64,000 nucleotides of DNA from Paenibacillus lupini (GTDB lineage: Bacteria; Bacillota; Bacilli; Paenibacillales; Paenibacillaceae). The notes under the pieces are model-generated. The model saw nothing but the letters and a program-made list of their open reading frames with translations. It searched no databases and was not told the DNA's origin. The stretch spans positions 62,001 through 126,000 of the forward strand of contig NZ_JAASRW010000010.1 in assembly GCF_011761355.1 (NCBI RefSeq), written 5' to 3'. The translations under genes were made by a program, and so were the position numbers. Positions 1 to 9,621 of this stretch are shown here, piece by piece; positions within the stretch are counted from its first letter, which is position 1, and each line of letters starts with the position of its first letter.

Positions 1-181
1 ATTGGCTAATTTCTTGTACCCGAATACATTTTGGCAAAGCAGCATCTTTCCGCCAACAATTTAATACAACCCCATAAAGTTTTGTTTTACCCCCGTGCAA
101 TCCAAAATAGAGTCGTTTAGTATGGAGGTAGGCTAACATAACAAGACAGGTTATGATTTGTATAATGGGGATGGTGAGTGG

Positions 182-1813
182 ATGCTGCGAGCTTTAATTG
201 TGGATGATGAATTCGAGATCCGCGAAGGTTTACGTAACCGCTTTCCTTGGGCTTCTTTTGGCATTGATGAGGTACTGGTTGCTGATGACGGCGATACTGC
301 ACTTATGCTTGCGCAGGATGTACGTCCGGATTTAATTGTAACGGATATTAAGATGAACCGGATGTCCGGGCTTGAGTTTCTAAGTGCCTTGCAGCAGCTC
401 ATGGATTATCATCCGGAGGCGATTGTAGTAAGTGGATACGATGATTTCGAACTCGTGAAGCAGGCAATGAAGACCGGTGCCCTCGATTATATTCTTAAAC
501 CAATCAATATCAGTGAACTGGAGCAAATGATACGCAAAGCGCTTGATAATATTAAAAGGAAACAGCTTGAACAGCATAATGAGCAGATGCTGATGAATCA
601 GGTCAAATTCGCAATTCCCAAGATGCGCGAAGAGCTGCTTCGGGAAATGGTAGAGCAGGAGCATGATCCCTATAAGGAAACAAGAAGGCGCCACCGGTTG
701 ACGACCTTGAATCTGGAGTGGATGATCAGTCAGCACATGACGCTGATGGTTATTGAAGCCGATGATTTGAAGGCAATTGAGAACCGCCGGGCTCAGGAAA
801 AGGACCTCATTCTGTTTGGTATCGGCAATGTGGTGAACCAGACATTAGAGGAGGATTATCCTTATCCGTACGCTTTATATATGGATAGCGGGAACCGTTG
901 GGTCATTCTACTCAGCTGCATGCGTTCGGATCAATTGGAGCTGACGAGCGGCATCGCGTATTTGTGCATTAAGCGCATCAATGATTTTGTCAAAGTGAAA
1001 GCGAGCGCGGGACTACGGACGAATCCAGGTACCTTCGAGCAATTGCATGATATGTATACCGAGGCGCTTGCTGTGCTGGAGCAAAAGGCGGTGTATGGCG
1101 GCAATCGGGTATTTACGCTGCAAGGAGGCTTTGAAGAGGGAGACAACGCTGATCTAACGCTTGCGGAGCCGGAAGAAGTACTGGATCTGGTCAAATTTGG
1201 TTCAGATGAAGATATTTCAGCGGCCTTGGACCGGTTCGAGTTAATGGTTCAGGCGTGGCAGCTCACACAGCTGCGGGATATTCAGCAGAACATCTTCGAG
1301 TGGCTGTTTGAGATTTTCAAGAAAGCATCCGCTGCTGGCGTTCCTAATAAAAAGTGGATCAGTAATCCAATCGCGTTATGGGAGCAGCTTGAACGATATG
1401 ATACGCTTCAATCGCTTAGGGAGCAGGCAGAAAAATGCCTGAAGGATATTGCGGCTGATTTCCGCAGTCTCTCGTCTACACCAAGCCAGATTATATGCGA
1501 AGCCGAAAAAATTTTGCAGCGTGATTACGCGGAAAGCCTCACGCTGCAAAGTGTAGCAAATGCGGTTCATGTCACGCCAGTATGGCTAAGCAAACTGTTT
1601 AAGAAAGACAAAAGGCAGACCTTCCTCGAATATTTGACGGATATCCGGATCGAGAAAGCGAAAGAAATGCTTGGTGATATCCAGTTCAAGGTATATCAAA
1701 TCTCATTCCAGGTCGGCTATAAGGACCCTGTCCATTTCTCAAAGCTGTTCAAGAAGCAGGTTGGCTGTACGCCAAAAGAATACCGTAGACAACGGGGCAT
1801 TATGGAAGAGTAA
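182..1813 (+). CDS. YesN-type response regulator, receiver plus AraC-type DNA-binding domain
   Basis: Cytoplasmic transcription factor that takes phosphate from a YesM-type kinase and controls sugar-transport or glycanase genes. The receiver domain (residues 1-120) shows the acidic pair D8/D9, phospho-acceptor D55 in VTDIKM and conserved K106 in YILKP. A long linker follows, and about residues 440-540 form the double helix-turn-helix AraC domain ending near PKEYRRQRG. I chose the ATG at 182 because the receiver fold starts there; an in-frame ATG at 158 would add 8 residues not typical of the family, and its upstream sequence has no clear ribosome binding site. The likely partner is the kinase at 4743, although a mannosidase gene on the other strand separates them. 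About 180 bases upstream hold no gene. Confidence 0.9.
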   Translation: MLRALIVDDEFEIREGLRNRFPWASFGIDEVLVADDGDTALMLAQDVRPDLIVTDIKMNRMSGLEFLSALQQLMDYHPEAIVVSGYDDFELVKQAMKTGALDYILKPINISELEQMIRKALDNIKRKQLEQHNEQMLMNQVKFAIPKMREELLREMVEQEHDPYKETRRRHRLTTLNLEWMISQHMTLMVIEADDLKAIENRRAQEKDLILFGIGNVVNQTLEEDYPYPYALYMDSGNRWVILLSCMRSDQLELTSGIAYLCIKRINDFVKVKASAGLRTNPGTFEQLHDMYTEALAVLEQKAVYGGNRVFTLQGGFEEGDNADLTLAEPEEVLDLVKFGSDEDISAALDRFELMVQAWQLTQLRDIQQNIFEWLFEIFKKASAAGVPNKKWISNPIALWEQLERYDTLQSLREQAEKCLKDIAADFRSLSSTPSQIICEAEKILQRDYAESLTLQSVANAVHVTPVWLSKLFKKDKRQTFLEYLTDIRIEKAKEMLGDIQFKVYQISFQVGYKDPVHFSKLFKKQVGCTPKEYRRQRGIMEE

Positions 1814-1821
1814 GGTATAAA

Positions 1822-1869
1822 AGGGCAGTATCCAAGGTGAATAGCTTTACCTTTGGAACTGCCTTTTTT
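1822..1869. terminator. Bidirectional terminator between convergent genes
   Basis: GGCAGTATCCAAGGT pairs with ACCTTTGGAACTGCC around a short loop, with a T-run on the plus side and A residues before the stem for the minus direction. It separates the response regulator and the convergent GH38 gene. Confidence 0.8.
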
Positions 1870-1877
1870 GTTGCTTA

Positions 1878-4604
1878 TTATAAAGATTTGATACCAATCG
1901 TTACGATTTTGAAGCCATCTACTGGAAGACTGCTGCCCACAGTTTCATCACTAGCGTCTTCCAATATGGTGCTCTCATAACTCGCTGCTGCGGATTTTGG
2001 CTGAACAGTAAGCTGGGTTGATTCACCCGAAAGATTATACCAGCGTGCCATCAGATCACCGCGATTTTCATTGATTTTCAGACTGGAGAATGCAAGACCG
2101 TCACCGTTCCAAGCGAGGAAATGGTCGCTCAGCGGCAGCTCACCTTGTTGTAAATTCATACTTCTTGAAGTGATTGGCACCGGGAATCGGTAAGCTTCGC
2201 GGTAAGCGCTGAACCGTTCGTTCTCACCGCCATAAGGGATGATCATCCATTCGGCTTCATTGATGCCCAGACACTGCGCATCAGGTGTATGGAATACCCC
2301 CCAATCGCCAAGTTCGCCGACTGATCGAAGTAGTGTAAGAGCAATGGTATTTCTGCCATCAAGCATTACTTCGTATTCGTTAAGGCCTTTTCCGGCAACG
2401 GTCAAGCCTCTATTGGTATCGTGAACATCAATGAAGGTTTGCAAATGCTGGCAGTTACTAGGGTTCTCCCAAACGGGTGATGGAACAGTCTGGCGCTCAG
2501 CCACTTCAAAGATAGAGTCTGCAAAATGCGTGGAAGCATCAGCATCGGATGGCAGCCATACGCGAACGCGGTGATCCTTCGATTGATTGTCAATCTGTGC
2601 ATGAACACCTACGCCTTTGCCATTATGCTCAAGGCTTAGCTTAGTGACAATAACCAGTGGAGCAAGCTCGTTTGATCGTCCAGCCTTCCGCTGGCGGAAT
2701 TCGACCATCGTGTTAACCTCTCGGGCTAACCGCTCATCAGCGCTTGCTGGAATAGCAAAGGAATGAGTAATTTCAATCGCTGCTCGGTATGGCATGTCTT
2801 CTACGATTCGAATGGCCGCTTTGAGCCCTTTGGTTGTAATGGCCTTATCGCTTACAGGCTGTTTAAAAATATATTCATTACCAATATCGCCTACATTCTC
2901 GTAAATCCCAAGTCCGCTGTACGTTTGACCGCTTGCCTTATGATGGATGGAGTAGCTTCCATCGTCCTCAACGGTCAGCTTTAGATGGGCGTTCTCTAAC
3001 GTCCGGCTGCTGCTGATTAGAGATAATTCTGCGGCTGGCTTATTGTTGTGAGCGCCTCCATCTGGAATCCAGGCAAAGGTCTGATAGCCGAGCTGAGGCA
3101 GGTTAGCTGCTTCGAAGGTTAGTCGTAGTGCACGCGCCATATAAGGCTGGCGGAACTTATCGCCTGGCAGCTCATAGCCGAAGCGTACACCCAAATCTTC
3201 TGCCGTATGAGCGATTTGGTTACCAGCGGCATTAACCAGATAGCCTTCAGCATCCGAACGTTCTTTTACGACGGCAGCAATGGCGACTGGATCCTCACTT
3301 TGGTCAAAGAAGCGATGGGAATATTCAATCTCTACTGTAATAACTGATGACCCTTCGTAACCGCTGGTGTTAAAGACAACGATCGGAACAGCCTCTTCAC
3401 TTAGCGAAGCGAAGGAGGAAGTATCGATCTTAGAGCTGATGAATCTGACGCTTTCTTCAGTCAGCCGTTTCCCAACCTCCATGCTTTTGGCAAAACGTGT
3501 CTTCATCTCGTCATACACCTCGTCGACGCTGCAGCCGCAAATACTGTCATGTGGATGGTTCTGCATCAGTGTCTTCCAGGCGTATTGCAGCAGCCCATGT
3601 GGGTAAGGCTTACCAAGGCTATGTGCAGCAGCGGCGAGTGGTTCGGTCACTTTTTCCAGCAGCGTTTGGTTCTGCTGATTAAGCTGTTTAATATAGACAC
3701 GTGCAGAAGCGGTGTTAACAAGTGAATACCAGCCATCGGTCTGCTGGCCTCGGAGTTCACCTCGCGTTACGCTAAGCGTATCCGGAAGCTCGGCTTCCAC
3801 AGCACGGACATAATCATCGAAATTGGAATGGATAAACTCGTAATCCGGGAACAGCTCTCTTGCCGTGCGAAGCGCTTCGGACAGGTTGGTCTGGATAGGC
3901 TGATGGTCGCAGCCATTCATCAAGAGCAGATGCGGGGTGGAGGCAAACTGCTCTGCTCGTGCCAGACGATGCTCCCAGTAAGGCTTTGCTAGAGACGGAT
4001 CAACGGGAATCTCCATACCATTGTTGTACCAGTTGGCAAACAGGATACCAAGCACACTAGAGCCATCCGGTGACTGCCAGATCAGCTCGGAGTAAGGTGA
4101 TTCCAGTCCCGAGTCATCAACCCGATTGTTGAAGCCGGTCGCCTTGACTCCTCTTCCGAAGACGGCTGTATCAATGCCTGCCTGCTTCAGAAGCTGTGCC
4201 GCTTGTCCCATATTGCCAAACGAATCGGGGAAGTAGCCCAGCTTCGAAATTGGACCAAACTTGGCAGCATCTCGGTGTCCGATCAGTAAATTACGGACAT
4301 TTGCTTCACTGCTCGTCAGGAATTCGTCCTGCAGGATATACCATGGACCAAGGGAGAGCTTGCCCTCGTCGCAGAGCTTCTGGATCTGTTCCCGTTTCTC
4401 CGGATACACCTGTAAATAATCGTCCAATACAATTGTTTGCCCGTCCAGATAGAAGCTGCGGAATTCAGGGTCCGCTTCGAAAGTATTCAGCAGCGTATCC
4501 ATCGTTTCGATCAGTTTGACGTGATGGGCTTCATACGGCATATACCATTCCCGGTCCCAATGGGTATGAGAGATAACATGTACAATACGCTTAGATGATG
4601 GCAT
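1878..4604 (-). CDS. GH38 alpha-mannosidase (MngB-like)
   Basis: Retaining alpha-mannosidase of glycoside hydrolase family 38, about 908 residues and without a signal peptide, so probably cytosolic and acting on imported mannosides. The N-terminal catalytic domain opens with the metal motif HTHWDREW (H13, H15, D17) and carries the probable nucleophile D127 in FPDSFGN. The central helical part contains HPHDSICGCS, typical of the family, and the rest is the C-terminal beta-sandwich region. The ATG at 4604 has AAAGAGGAACC just upstream; the earlier ATG at 4622 overlaps that binding site and is less likely. The gene lies between the response regulator and the sensor kinase of what looks like one signalling unit but on the opposite strand, so it has its own promoter in the 138-bp gap shared with the kinase gene. 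Confidence 0.9.
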   Translation of the reverse strand: MPSSKRIVHVISHTHWDREWYMPYEAHHVKLIETMDTLLNTFEADPEFRSFYLDGQTIVLDDYLQVYPEKREQIQKLCDEGKLSLGPWYILQDEFLTSSEANVRNLLIGHRDAAKFGPISKLGYFPDSFGNMGQAAQLLKQAGIDTAVFGRGVKATGFNNRVDDSGLESPYSELIWQSPDGSSVLGILFANWYNNGMEIPVDPSLAKPYWEHRLARAEQFASTPHLLLMNGCDHQPIQTNLSEALRTARELFPDYEFIHSNFDDYVRAVEAELPDTLSVTRGELRGQQTDGWYSLVNTASARVYIKQLNQQNQTLLEKVTEPLAAAAHSLGKPYPHGLLQYAWKTLMQNHPHDSICGCSVDEVYDEMKTRFAKSMEVGKRLTEESVRFISSKIDTSSFASLSEEAVPIVVFNTSGYEGSSVITVEIEYSHRFFDQSEDPVAIAAVVKERSDAEGYLVNAAGNQIAHTAEDLGVRFGYELPGDKFRQPYMARALRLTFEAANLPQLGYQTFAWIPDGGAHNNKPAAELSLISSSRTLENAHLKLTVEDDGSYSIHHKASGQTYSGLGIYENVGDIGNEYIFKQPVSDKAITTKGLKAAIRIVEDMPYRAAIEITHSFAIPASADERLAREVNTMVEFRQRKAGRSNELAPLVIVTKLSLEHNGKGVGVHAQIDNQSKDHRVRVWLPSDADASTHFADSIFEVAERQTVPSPVWENPSNCQHLQTFIDVHDTNRGLTVAGKGLNEYEVMLDGRNTIALTLLRSVGELGDWGVFHTPDAQCLGINEAEWMIIPYGGENERFSAYREAYRFPVPITSRSMNLQQGELPLSDHFLAWNGDGLAFSSLKINENRGDLMARWYNLSGESTQLTVQPKSAAASYESTILEDASDETVGSSLPVDGFKIVTIGIKSL

Positions 4605-4742
4605 GATGGTTCCTCTTTTCATAGAAGGTTAGTCATTATGCAACAAGTGTAAAGAATAGGGCATTCACTTACAATGAGGCATAAGTAAACTTTAATGTTC
4701 ATTTTTATCGCTTTTTCTTTACATGAAGGGCAGGTTTATTAG

Positions 4743-6548
4743 GTGAGAAAAATATCGCTCCGGCTGGCATCCTCCTTCCGCAATCGTATGATCTTTATAT
4801 TTCTGCTCATCATCATTGTTCCATTCCTACTATTTGCCTACTATTCCCATATCAAATCAATTGAGGGGATATCCGATGCGAATGCGAAGATGACGATGAG
4901 TTATTTGCAGCAGGCTAAGAAGAACTTCGAAATTTATCTAAACAATCTCAATGAGCAGGTGAATGAGGTAATTGGCAATAAAAGCGTTCAAGATTTGCTG
5001 TACAAGGAACCGATTGATAACTCGGAGGAAGAATCGTTTGCGGTGAATATGCTGACGACGCTCATTCATACGACACCTGTCATCGATGCTTTCCGGGTGA
5101 AGGTGTATCCAATCAATCCAACGAAGTATCCCTCGTATATGAGATCGATTGATGAATCGGTCCGTATCGGCGATCAATATTGGTTTCAACGCTCGAGGGC
5201 AACAGTGGAGCCGATCTGGTATTTGACCATGCCAAAGCAAGGGAGATATGCGAAGCCGCTGCTTACTTATGTGAAACGGTTCTCTGGAATATATGATTCC
5301 AAGCTGCGGGGTCTTATTGCGACTGATTTGTCCGATGATTTTCTGGTGCGTTATTTCTCCCCTTCCGATCAGTTGAAGGATCAGAAGCTGCTGCTCGTGA
5401 ATGAGAAGGGAATCGTCCATTACGATTCCGCTGTCAATGAATGGACAGGGCAGCCGTTTCCGTCCGATTCTTTTATTTCGTATATGAAAACAAGCGATGC
5501 CGGTTCCAAGTCGATCACCATTAGCGGACATACATATCTGGCTACTTATGTGACGATGGCTAATCATCCCTGGACAATCGTCAGCCTGACACCGCTTAAG
5601 GAACTGACGGGTACGATTGATGAGATTAATAAGGTTCTTATTATTTTTCTTATCGTTTATTTGATCTGCTGTATAAGTGTTGTGATCTATCTTACCGTTA
5701 TTTACACGCAGCCTATTGCTCATTTGGTCCGGTTGATGCGCAGGCTCGAATCGGATAATCTTCAGTATTTATCGCCATGGTCATCCCGCAATGATGAAGT
5801 AGGCTGGCTGTACCGGGGTGTTGGAAGTATGGTGCAGCGAATTGATGGATTGATTAAAGATGCGGCACGTTCGGAACGGAACAAGAAGGCATTGGAATTC
5901 CAAGTGCTGAGCCATCAGATTAATCCACATTTTCTATACAATACATTGGAGTCAATCCGGTGGAAGGCTGAAAATCACGGCAGGAGCGATATAAGCGAGA
6001 TGGTATCGGCGCTTGGCAATTTACTTCGCCTCAGTCTCAATCAAGGGAAAGAGATTACGACGCTTCGACGGGAGTTTGATCAGGTGAAAGCGTATGTAGC
6101 TATTGAACAGGCAAGGATGGGGGAAACGGTACGCATCCTGTACTCCTGCGATGATGCAACGCTTGATCTGCCGTTCCTGCGGCTTCTGCTGCAGCCTTTA
6201 GTAGAGAATGCGATTCAGCATAGTGTAAGAGATAATTTTGATAAAGGAAAAATTATGATTGCCGCAAGGCAAGAGGATGACGATATTGTGATTGATATTG
6301 CCGATAATGGAAAAGGAATTCCGCAGCATGTGCTCGATCAGCTCGAACTGGAGGAAGAGCAGGCCAGCGGCAAGTTCTCGCAGTCACGCAGAGGAGTAGG
6401 GCTGCGCAACGTGAACGACCGGCTGAAGCTATATTTTGGCGAGGCTTATAAGCTCAAGATTGTAACGGGTCCGGAGATTGGAACCAGAATTACGTTAAGG
6501 CATCCGGTTCTTAAGGAAGGGCAAGAGCTGGATTCCATCCAACAATGA
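4743..6548 (+). CDS. YesM-type sensor histidine kinase
   Basis: Membrane sensor kinase of the sugar-responsive YesM family, 601 residues. Two membrane helices (about residues 14-34 and 292-314) flank an extracellular sensor domain. A HAMP-like segment follows, then the His_kinase box with H396 in NPHFLYN and an ATPase domain with VENAIQH and DNGKGIP. The start is GTG, with GAAGGGCAGG upstream. The binding-protein gene follows 103 bp later on the same strand, which suggests that the protein senses or accompanies sugar uptake. Its partner is probably the regulator at 182. Confidence 0.92.
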   Translation: MRKISLRLASSFRNRMIFIFLLIIIVPFLLFAYYSHIKSIEGISDANAKMTMSYLQQAKKNFEIYLNNLNEQVNEVIGNKSVQDLLYKEPIDNSEEESFAVNMLTTLIHTTPVIDAFRVKVYPINPTKYPSYMRSIDESVRIGDQYWFQRSRATVEPIWYLTMPKQGRYAKPLLTYVKRFSGIYDSKLRGLIATDLSDDFLVRYFSPSDQLKDQKLLLVNEKGIVHYDSAVNEWTGQPFPSDSFISYMKTSDAGSKSITISGHTYLATYVTMANHPWTIVSLTPLKELTGTIDEINKVLIIFLIVYLICCISVVIYLTVIYTQPIAHLVRLMRRLESDNLQYLSPWSSRNDEVGWLYRGVGSMVQRIDGLIKDAARSERNKKALEFQVLSHQINPHFLYNTLESIRWKAENHGRSDISEMVSALGNLLRLSLNQGKEITTLRREFDQVKAYVAIEQARMGETVRILYSCDDATLDLPFLRLLLQPLVENAIQHSVRDNFDKGKIMIAARQEDDDIVIDIADNGKGIPQHVLDQLELEEEQASGKFSQSRRGVGLRNVNDRLKLYFGEAYKLKIVTGPEIGTRITLRHPVLKEGQELDSIQQ

Positions 6549-6651
6549 GTTAAGAGTAATACCAAAGGAGACATGCTTTCGAAGTATGAATCACCACAAA
6601 TGGTAGATGCCCTATCTCTTGTGTGGCAATTCATTTAAGGAGGAGTATCAA

Positions 6652-7980
6652 ATGAAAAACAAACATAGGGTTGTTGGAATTTTACTCCTGACACTTGTTC
6701 TGGTTCTTGTCTCTTGCTCCAGCTATACGCCTAAACCGTCTGACAAAATCCAGGAACCTGCGCCTGTTAAGCTAAGACTGCTTACTTGGGCAGATGACCG
6801 TTATCAACAGCTCTATGATATGTTCCATGAGCGGTATCCCTGGATTACCATCGAACCGATTATGGTACAGGCGAATGATTCGAATATTATGGCCAAGATC
6901 GAGGAGCTGGAGAAAGCGGGAACACCTGCTGACTTGACCTGGATTGCCGGGGATCTGCTAGCCTATGAACAGAAAGGGATGCTGGCTAATTTAAAGCCAT
7001 ATATGGATAAAGATGAGTCCTTCCAGGACAAAGTGCTGCCGGACGGTTATTTTGATACGATGAATTTCCATGGCCGCAGACTCGCTGTCCCGTTCGTGGA
7101 CGTGCCGATGTGGATCGTCGTTAATAAGGATCTGCTCGCGAAGCATGGCGTACAGATGCCGTCTAATACGTGGAGCTTTGATGATTTCCGTTATATAGCG
7201 AAGCAAGTAACCGATCCAGCGGCAGGCGAATATGGCCTTACTACCAGCAATGAGTTCGTGATGCGCCTCCTTCCGCTGAAAGCTGCTGCCGACGGACATG
7301 TTCCAAATCTGGCCTATATGAACGAAGCTATGACGAAGAGCCTGCTGGATACACCAGCTGTACTGGATGATGTGCGGTGGTTGACGGAGTTTGTCACGAA
7401 GGACGGCTCTATGCTTTCCTGGTACAGATCTGCTCAAGAAGGTGATCTCGTTAAAAATTTCATGAACGGAAAGACAGCCTTCGAGATAGGCGGAGACTGG
7501 CTGCTGCCCCGTCTGCAGCGGGAGGCGAAGTTCAATTGGGATATTCTGCCCTTCCCTCGGGGGCAGTTGAACCAGTATTCGTTCCATATTTATGGACCAC
7601 TTGCTCTGCTCAGCGGCTCAGAGCATAAAGAGGAAGCGTACAAATGGATAAGCTTTCAATTTGAGCTTGAAGCGCAAAAATGGAAGATTGACGAAGGGGC
7701 CAACGCCTCCGTTATTGATCCTGAGCTGACTGACTATATCGATCAAGCACCGATCTGGCAGGGCCGAAACATTGAAGCCGTTAAAATGACCAAAGATAAC
7801 GGACTCGTTCTGCCAGGCGCAACGATCCCCGGATTTTCCGATTATAATTGGGTGAATATGCTCAACGAGATCGTGTTTAATGGCTATGATGCGAAACATC
7901 TCATCCCGGAGACGGAAGCATGGAACAAGAAAACACAACAGCTTCGTGAACAGTGGCAAAAGGCCGCCCCTAAAGGATAG
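6652..7980 (+). CDS. Extracellular solute-binding lipoprotein (family 1, sugar type)
   Basis: Predicted membrane-tethered sugar-binding protein, 442 residues. The signal peptide ends in the lipobox LVSC (C22), and the mature part shows the usual binding-protein course, including GKTAFEIGGDW. The ATG at 6652 is preceded by AAGGAGGAG at good distance; the open frame reaches back to 6607 but without such a site. It follows the YesM-type kinase, so it may feed the sensor as well as a transporter. No permease genes are adjacent in the window; they may lie elsewhere, or this may be an accessory protein that modulates the kinase. Confidence 0.88.
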   Translation: MKNKHRVVGILLLTLVLVLVSCSSYTPKPSDKIQEPAPVKLRLLTWADDRYQQLYDMFHERYPWITIEPIMVQANDSNIMAKIEELEKAGTPADLTWIAGDLLAYEQKGMLANLKPYMDKDESFQDKVLPDGYFDTMNFHGRRLAVPFVDVPMWIVVNKDLLAKHGVQMPSNTWSFDDFRYIAKQVTDPAAGEYGLTTSNEFVMRLLPLKAAADGHVPNLAYMNEAMTKSLLDTPAVLDDVRWLTEFVTKDGSMLSWYRSAQEGDLVKNFMNGKTAFEIGGDWLLPRLQREAKFNWDILPFPRGQLNQYSFHIYGPLALLSGSEHKEEAYKWISFQFELEAQKWKIDEGANASVIDPELTDYIDQAPIWQGRNIEAVKMTKDNGLVLPGATIPGFSDYNWVNMLNEIVFNGYDAKHLIPETEAWNKKTQQLREQWQKAAPKG

Positions 7981-8038
7981 TTCAGTAAAAAATGATATAA
8001 TAAAATCAAAATTTTAAGAAAATAACGAGGTGTAAACT

Positions 8039-8548
8039 ATGGAGATTAGTGCTGATGTGTTATTAGTCATCGATTTACAAAATGGTGTATGTTATAGCGA
8101 TTATAGCGATGAGCATTTGTTTGGATTAGAGGAATTGCTTACTAAAGTAAATGAAAGAATCTCCTTGTACAGAAAGTTGAATAAACAAATTATCTTTGTT
8201 CAACACTGCGATGAGGAGTTAGTGCCTGGAGAAGAACTTTGGGCTATTCATGCTAAACTTGATGTTCAAGCACAAGATATTTTGATAAATAAAACACATG
8301 CAAATTCGTTTTACAGAACGAACTTAAAAGAGATTTTAGATCAATTAAATGTGCATAGTATAGAATTTTGCGGTGCTCAAACCGAATATTGTATGGATGC
8401 TACCATTAAATTCGCTCATGGACTGGGCTACAAAAACTCTATGATAAAAAACGCGACCTCCACGTTAAATCATTCATTTATGTCTGCAGAAGAGACTATT
8501 AATTTTTATGAAAAAATGTGGAATCATAGGTATTTAGAGTTCATATAA
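8039..8548 (+). CDS. Isochorismatase-family cysteine hydrolase
   Basis: Cytosolic hydrolase of the isochorismatase/nicotinamidase superfamily, 169 residues, a little short for the family. The catalytic triad is readable as D12 (VIDLQNG), K85 and C118 (GAQTEYC), so the enzyme should be active on an amide or ester that I cannot name. The start is ATG with an ACGAGGTG-type site upstream. Base composition is clearly richer in A+T than the flanking sugar genes, and a gene remnant follows directly, which hints at acquired DNA. It shows no operon link with its neighbours. Confidence 0.85.
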   Translation: MEISADVLLVIDLQNGVCYSDYSDEHLFGLEELLTKVNERISLYRKLNKQIIFVQHCDEELVPGEELWAIHAKLDVQAQDILINKTHANSFYRTNLKEILDQLNVHSIEFCGAQTEYCMDATIKFAHGLGYKNSMIKNATSTLNHSFMSAEETINFYEKMWNHRYLEFI

Positions 8549-8571
8549 GATGGGAATTGAAAGTTTGTTGA

Positions 8572-8693
8572 CTACACTTTACTGAATTAGGATTGCCAGA
8601 GATAAAAATAGAGATTGAAGTTTGGGCTGCTAAAGTGTGAAATCAGGGGCACCTCATGTACGTGTGAACACATTAAAAGTCATTGGGAAATGA
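8572..8693 (+). pseudogene. Remnant of a small gene, frameshifted C-terminal fragment
   Basis: Downstream of the isochorismatase gene a coding-like stretch reads LPEIKIEIEVWAAK in one frame, then hits a stop. It resumes in another frame as SGAPHVRVNTLKVIGK, followed by TGA at 8691. The two parts look like one protein end broken by a small insertion or deletion near 8633-8642. No start codon or ribosome binding site remains. I do not recognise the family. Confidence 0.4.
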
Positions 8694-8710
8694 TAGCTCA
8701 ATAAGAATTT

Positions 8711-8739
8711 AAAGGCAGTCCTTAACGGGCTGTCTTTTT
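8711..8739 (+). terminator. Rho-independent terminator
   Basis: GGCAGTCC pairs with GGGCTGTC and is followed by TTTTT. It ends plus-strand transcription after the isochorismatase gene and the remnant. Confidence 0.75.
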
Positions 8740-8830
8740 AGTTTGCCTGGAAAGCATACATCGTAGATAAGAGTGAGGAATTGATCACTCATATTATATT
8801 CCATGTGTGAGATATGCCGAATACATGTAA

Positions 8831-8860
8831 AGAAGTCGACCATCCCGTTGGTCGACTTCT
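8831..8860 (-). terminator. Terminator of the tetR-map operon
   Basis: AGAAGTCGACC pairs perfectly with GGTCGACTTCT. Read on the minus strand it follows the methionine aminopeptidase stop and leads into TTTACAT. Confidence 0.75.
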
Positions 8861-8867
8861 AATTATA

Positions 8868-9614
8868 CTATTGTGCAGTCAGGATCTGTGGACCTTCAGC
8901 GGTGATGGCGATTGTATGCTCGTATTGGGCAGCGAGCTTGCGGTCAAGCGTCCGCGCAGTCCAGTTATCTGCATCAATTGTCATGAAGTAGGTTCCTTCG
9001 GTGATCATAGGCTCGATCGTGAACACCATGCCCTCCTTGATTCGAAGGCCTTTGCCGGGCTTGCCGATATGTATATAGTTCGGATCCTCGTGCAGGTCAC
9101 GTCCGATACCATGCGCGAGAAGGTCGCGCACAACGCCGAAGCCGTTTGATTCGGCATGCTGCTGGATCACGCTCGTCACGTCGCCAAGCCGATTGCCGGG
9201 CTGCGCCTGCGCAATGCTCAGGTCAAGGCATTCCTTCGTTACGCGCATCAGCTTCTCGGCCGTCGGCGAGATATTTCCAACCGCATAGCTCCAGGCCGAA
9301 TCGCCGAGCCAGCCGTCGAGTTCTGCAACCGTATCGATCGTCACGATATCGCCTTCCTCAAGTGGCTTATTGCTAGGAAAACCGTGCGCGATCACATCGT
9401 TGACAGAGGCACAGGTTGCATATGGATAGCCCTTGTAGCCCTTTGTGTAGGGCTTGGCGCCGTGCTTCAAGATAATATCCTCGAAGAGGCGCTCAATCTC
9501 GTTCGTTGTGATGCCCGGTTGAATAAGCGGGGCGATCGTGCGATGGCATTCGGCTACCACCTGGCATGCTTTGCGAATGGCCTCGATTTCATGTTTGCTT
9601 TTTAAGATGATCAT
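8868..9614 (-). CDS. map: Type I methionine aminopeptidase
   Basis: Cytosolic enzyme that removes the initiator methionine, 248 residues. All five metal ligands are visible: D94, D105, H168, E201 and E232, with H77 in VIAHGFP as the usual active-site histidine. The true start is ATG at 9614, MIILKSKHEIEA. The longer open frame merely crosses the upstream TetR gene. The ribosome binding site GAAGGAGCT overlaps the last codons of that gene, only 7 bp before this start, so the two are almost certainly co-transcribed. It is not beside adk or secY, so this is probably a second, MapB/YflG-like copy. Confidence 0.93.
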   Translation of the reverse strand: MIILKSKHEIEAIRKACQVVAECHRTIAPLIQPGITTNEIERLFEDIILKHGAKPYTKGYKGYPYATCASVNDVIAHGFPSNKPLEEGDIVTIDTVAELDGWLGDSAWSYAVGNISPTAEKLMRVTKECLDLSIAQAQPGNRLGDVTSVIQQHAESNGFGVVRDLLAHGIGRDLHEDPNYIHIGKPGKGLRIKEGMVFTIEPMITEGTYFMTIDADNWTARTLDRKLAAQYEHTIAITAEGPQILTAQ

Positions 9615-9621
9615 GTTCGTA

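Noticed and set aside
4938..5723. 261-residue open frame on the minus strand
   Set aside because: It is a shadow of the sensor kinase gene; the kinase frame has clear motifs.
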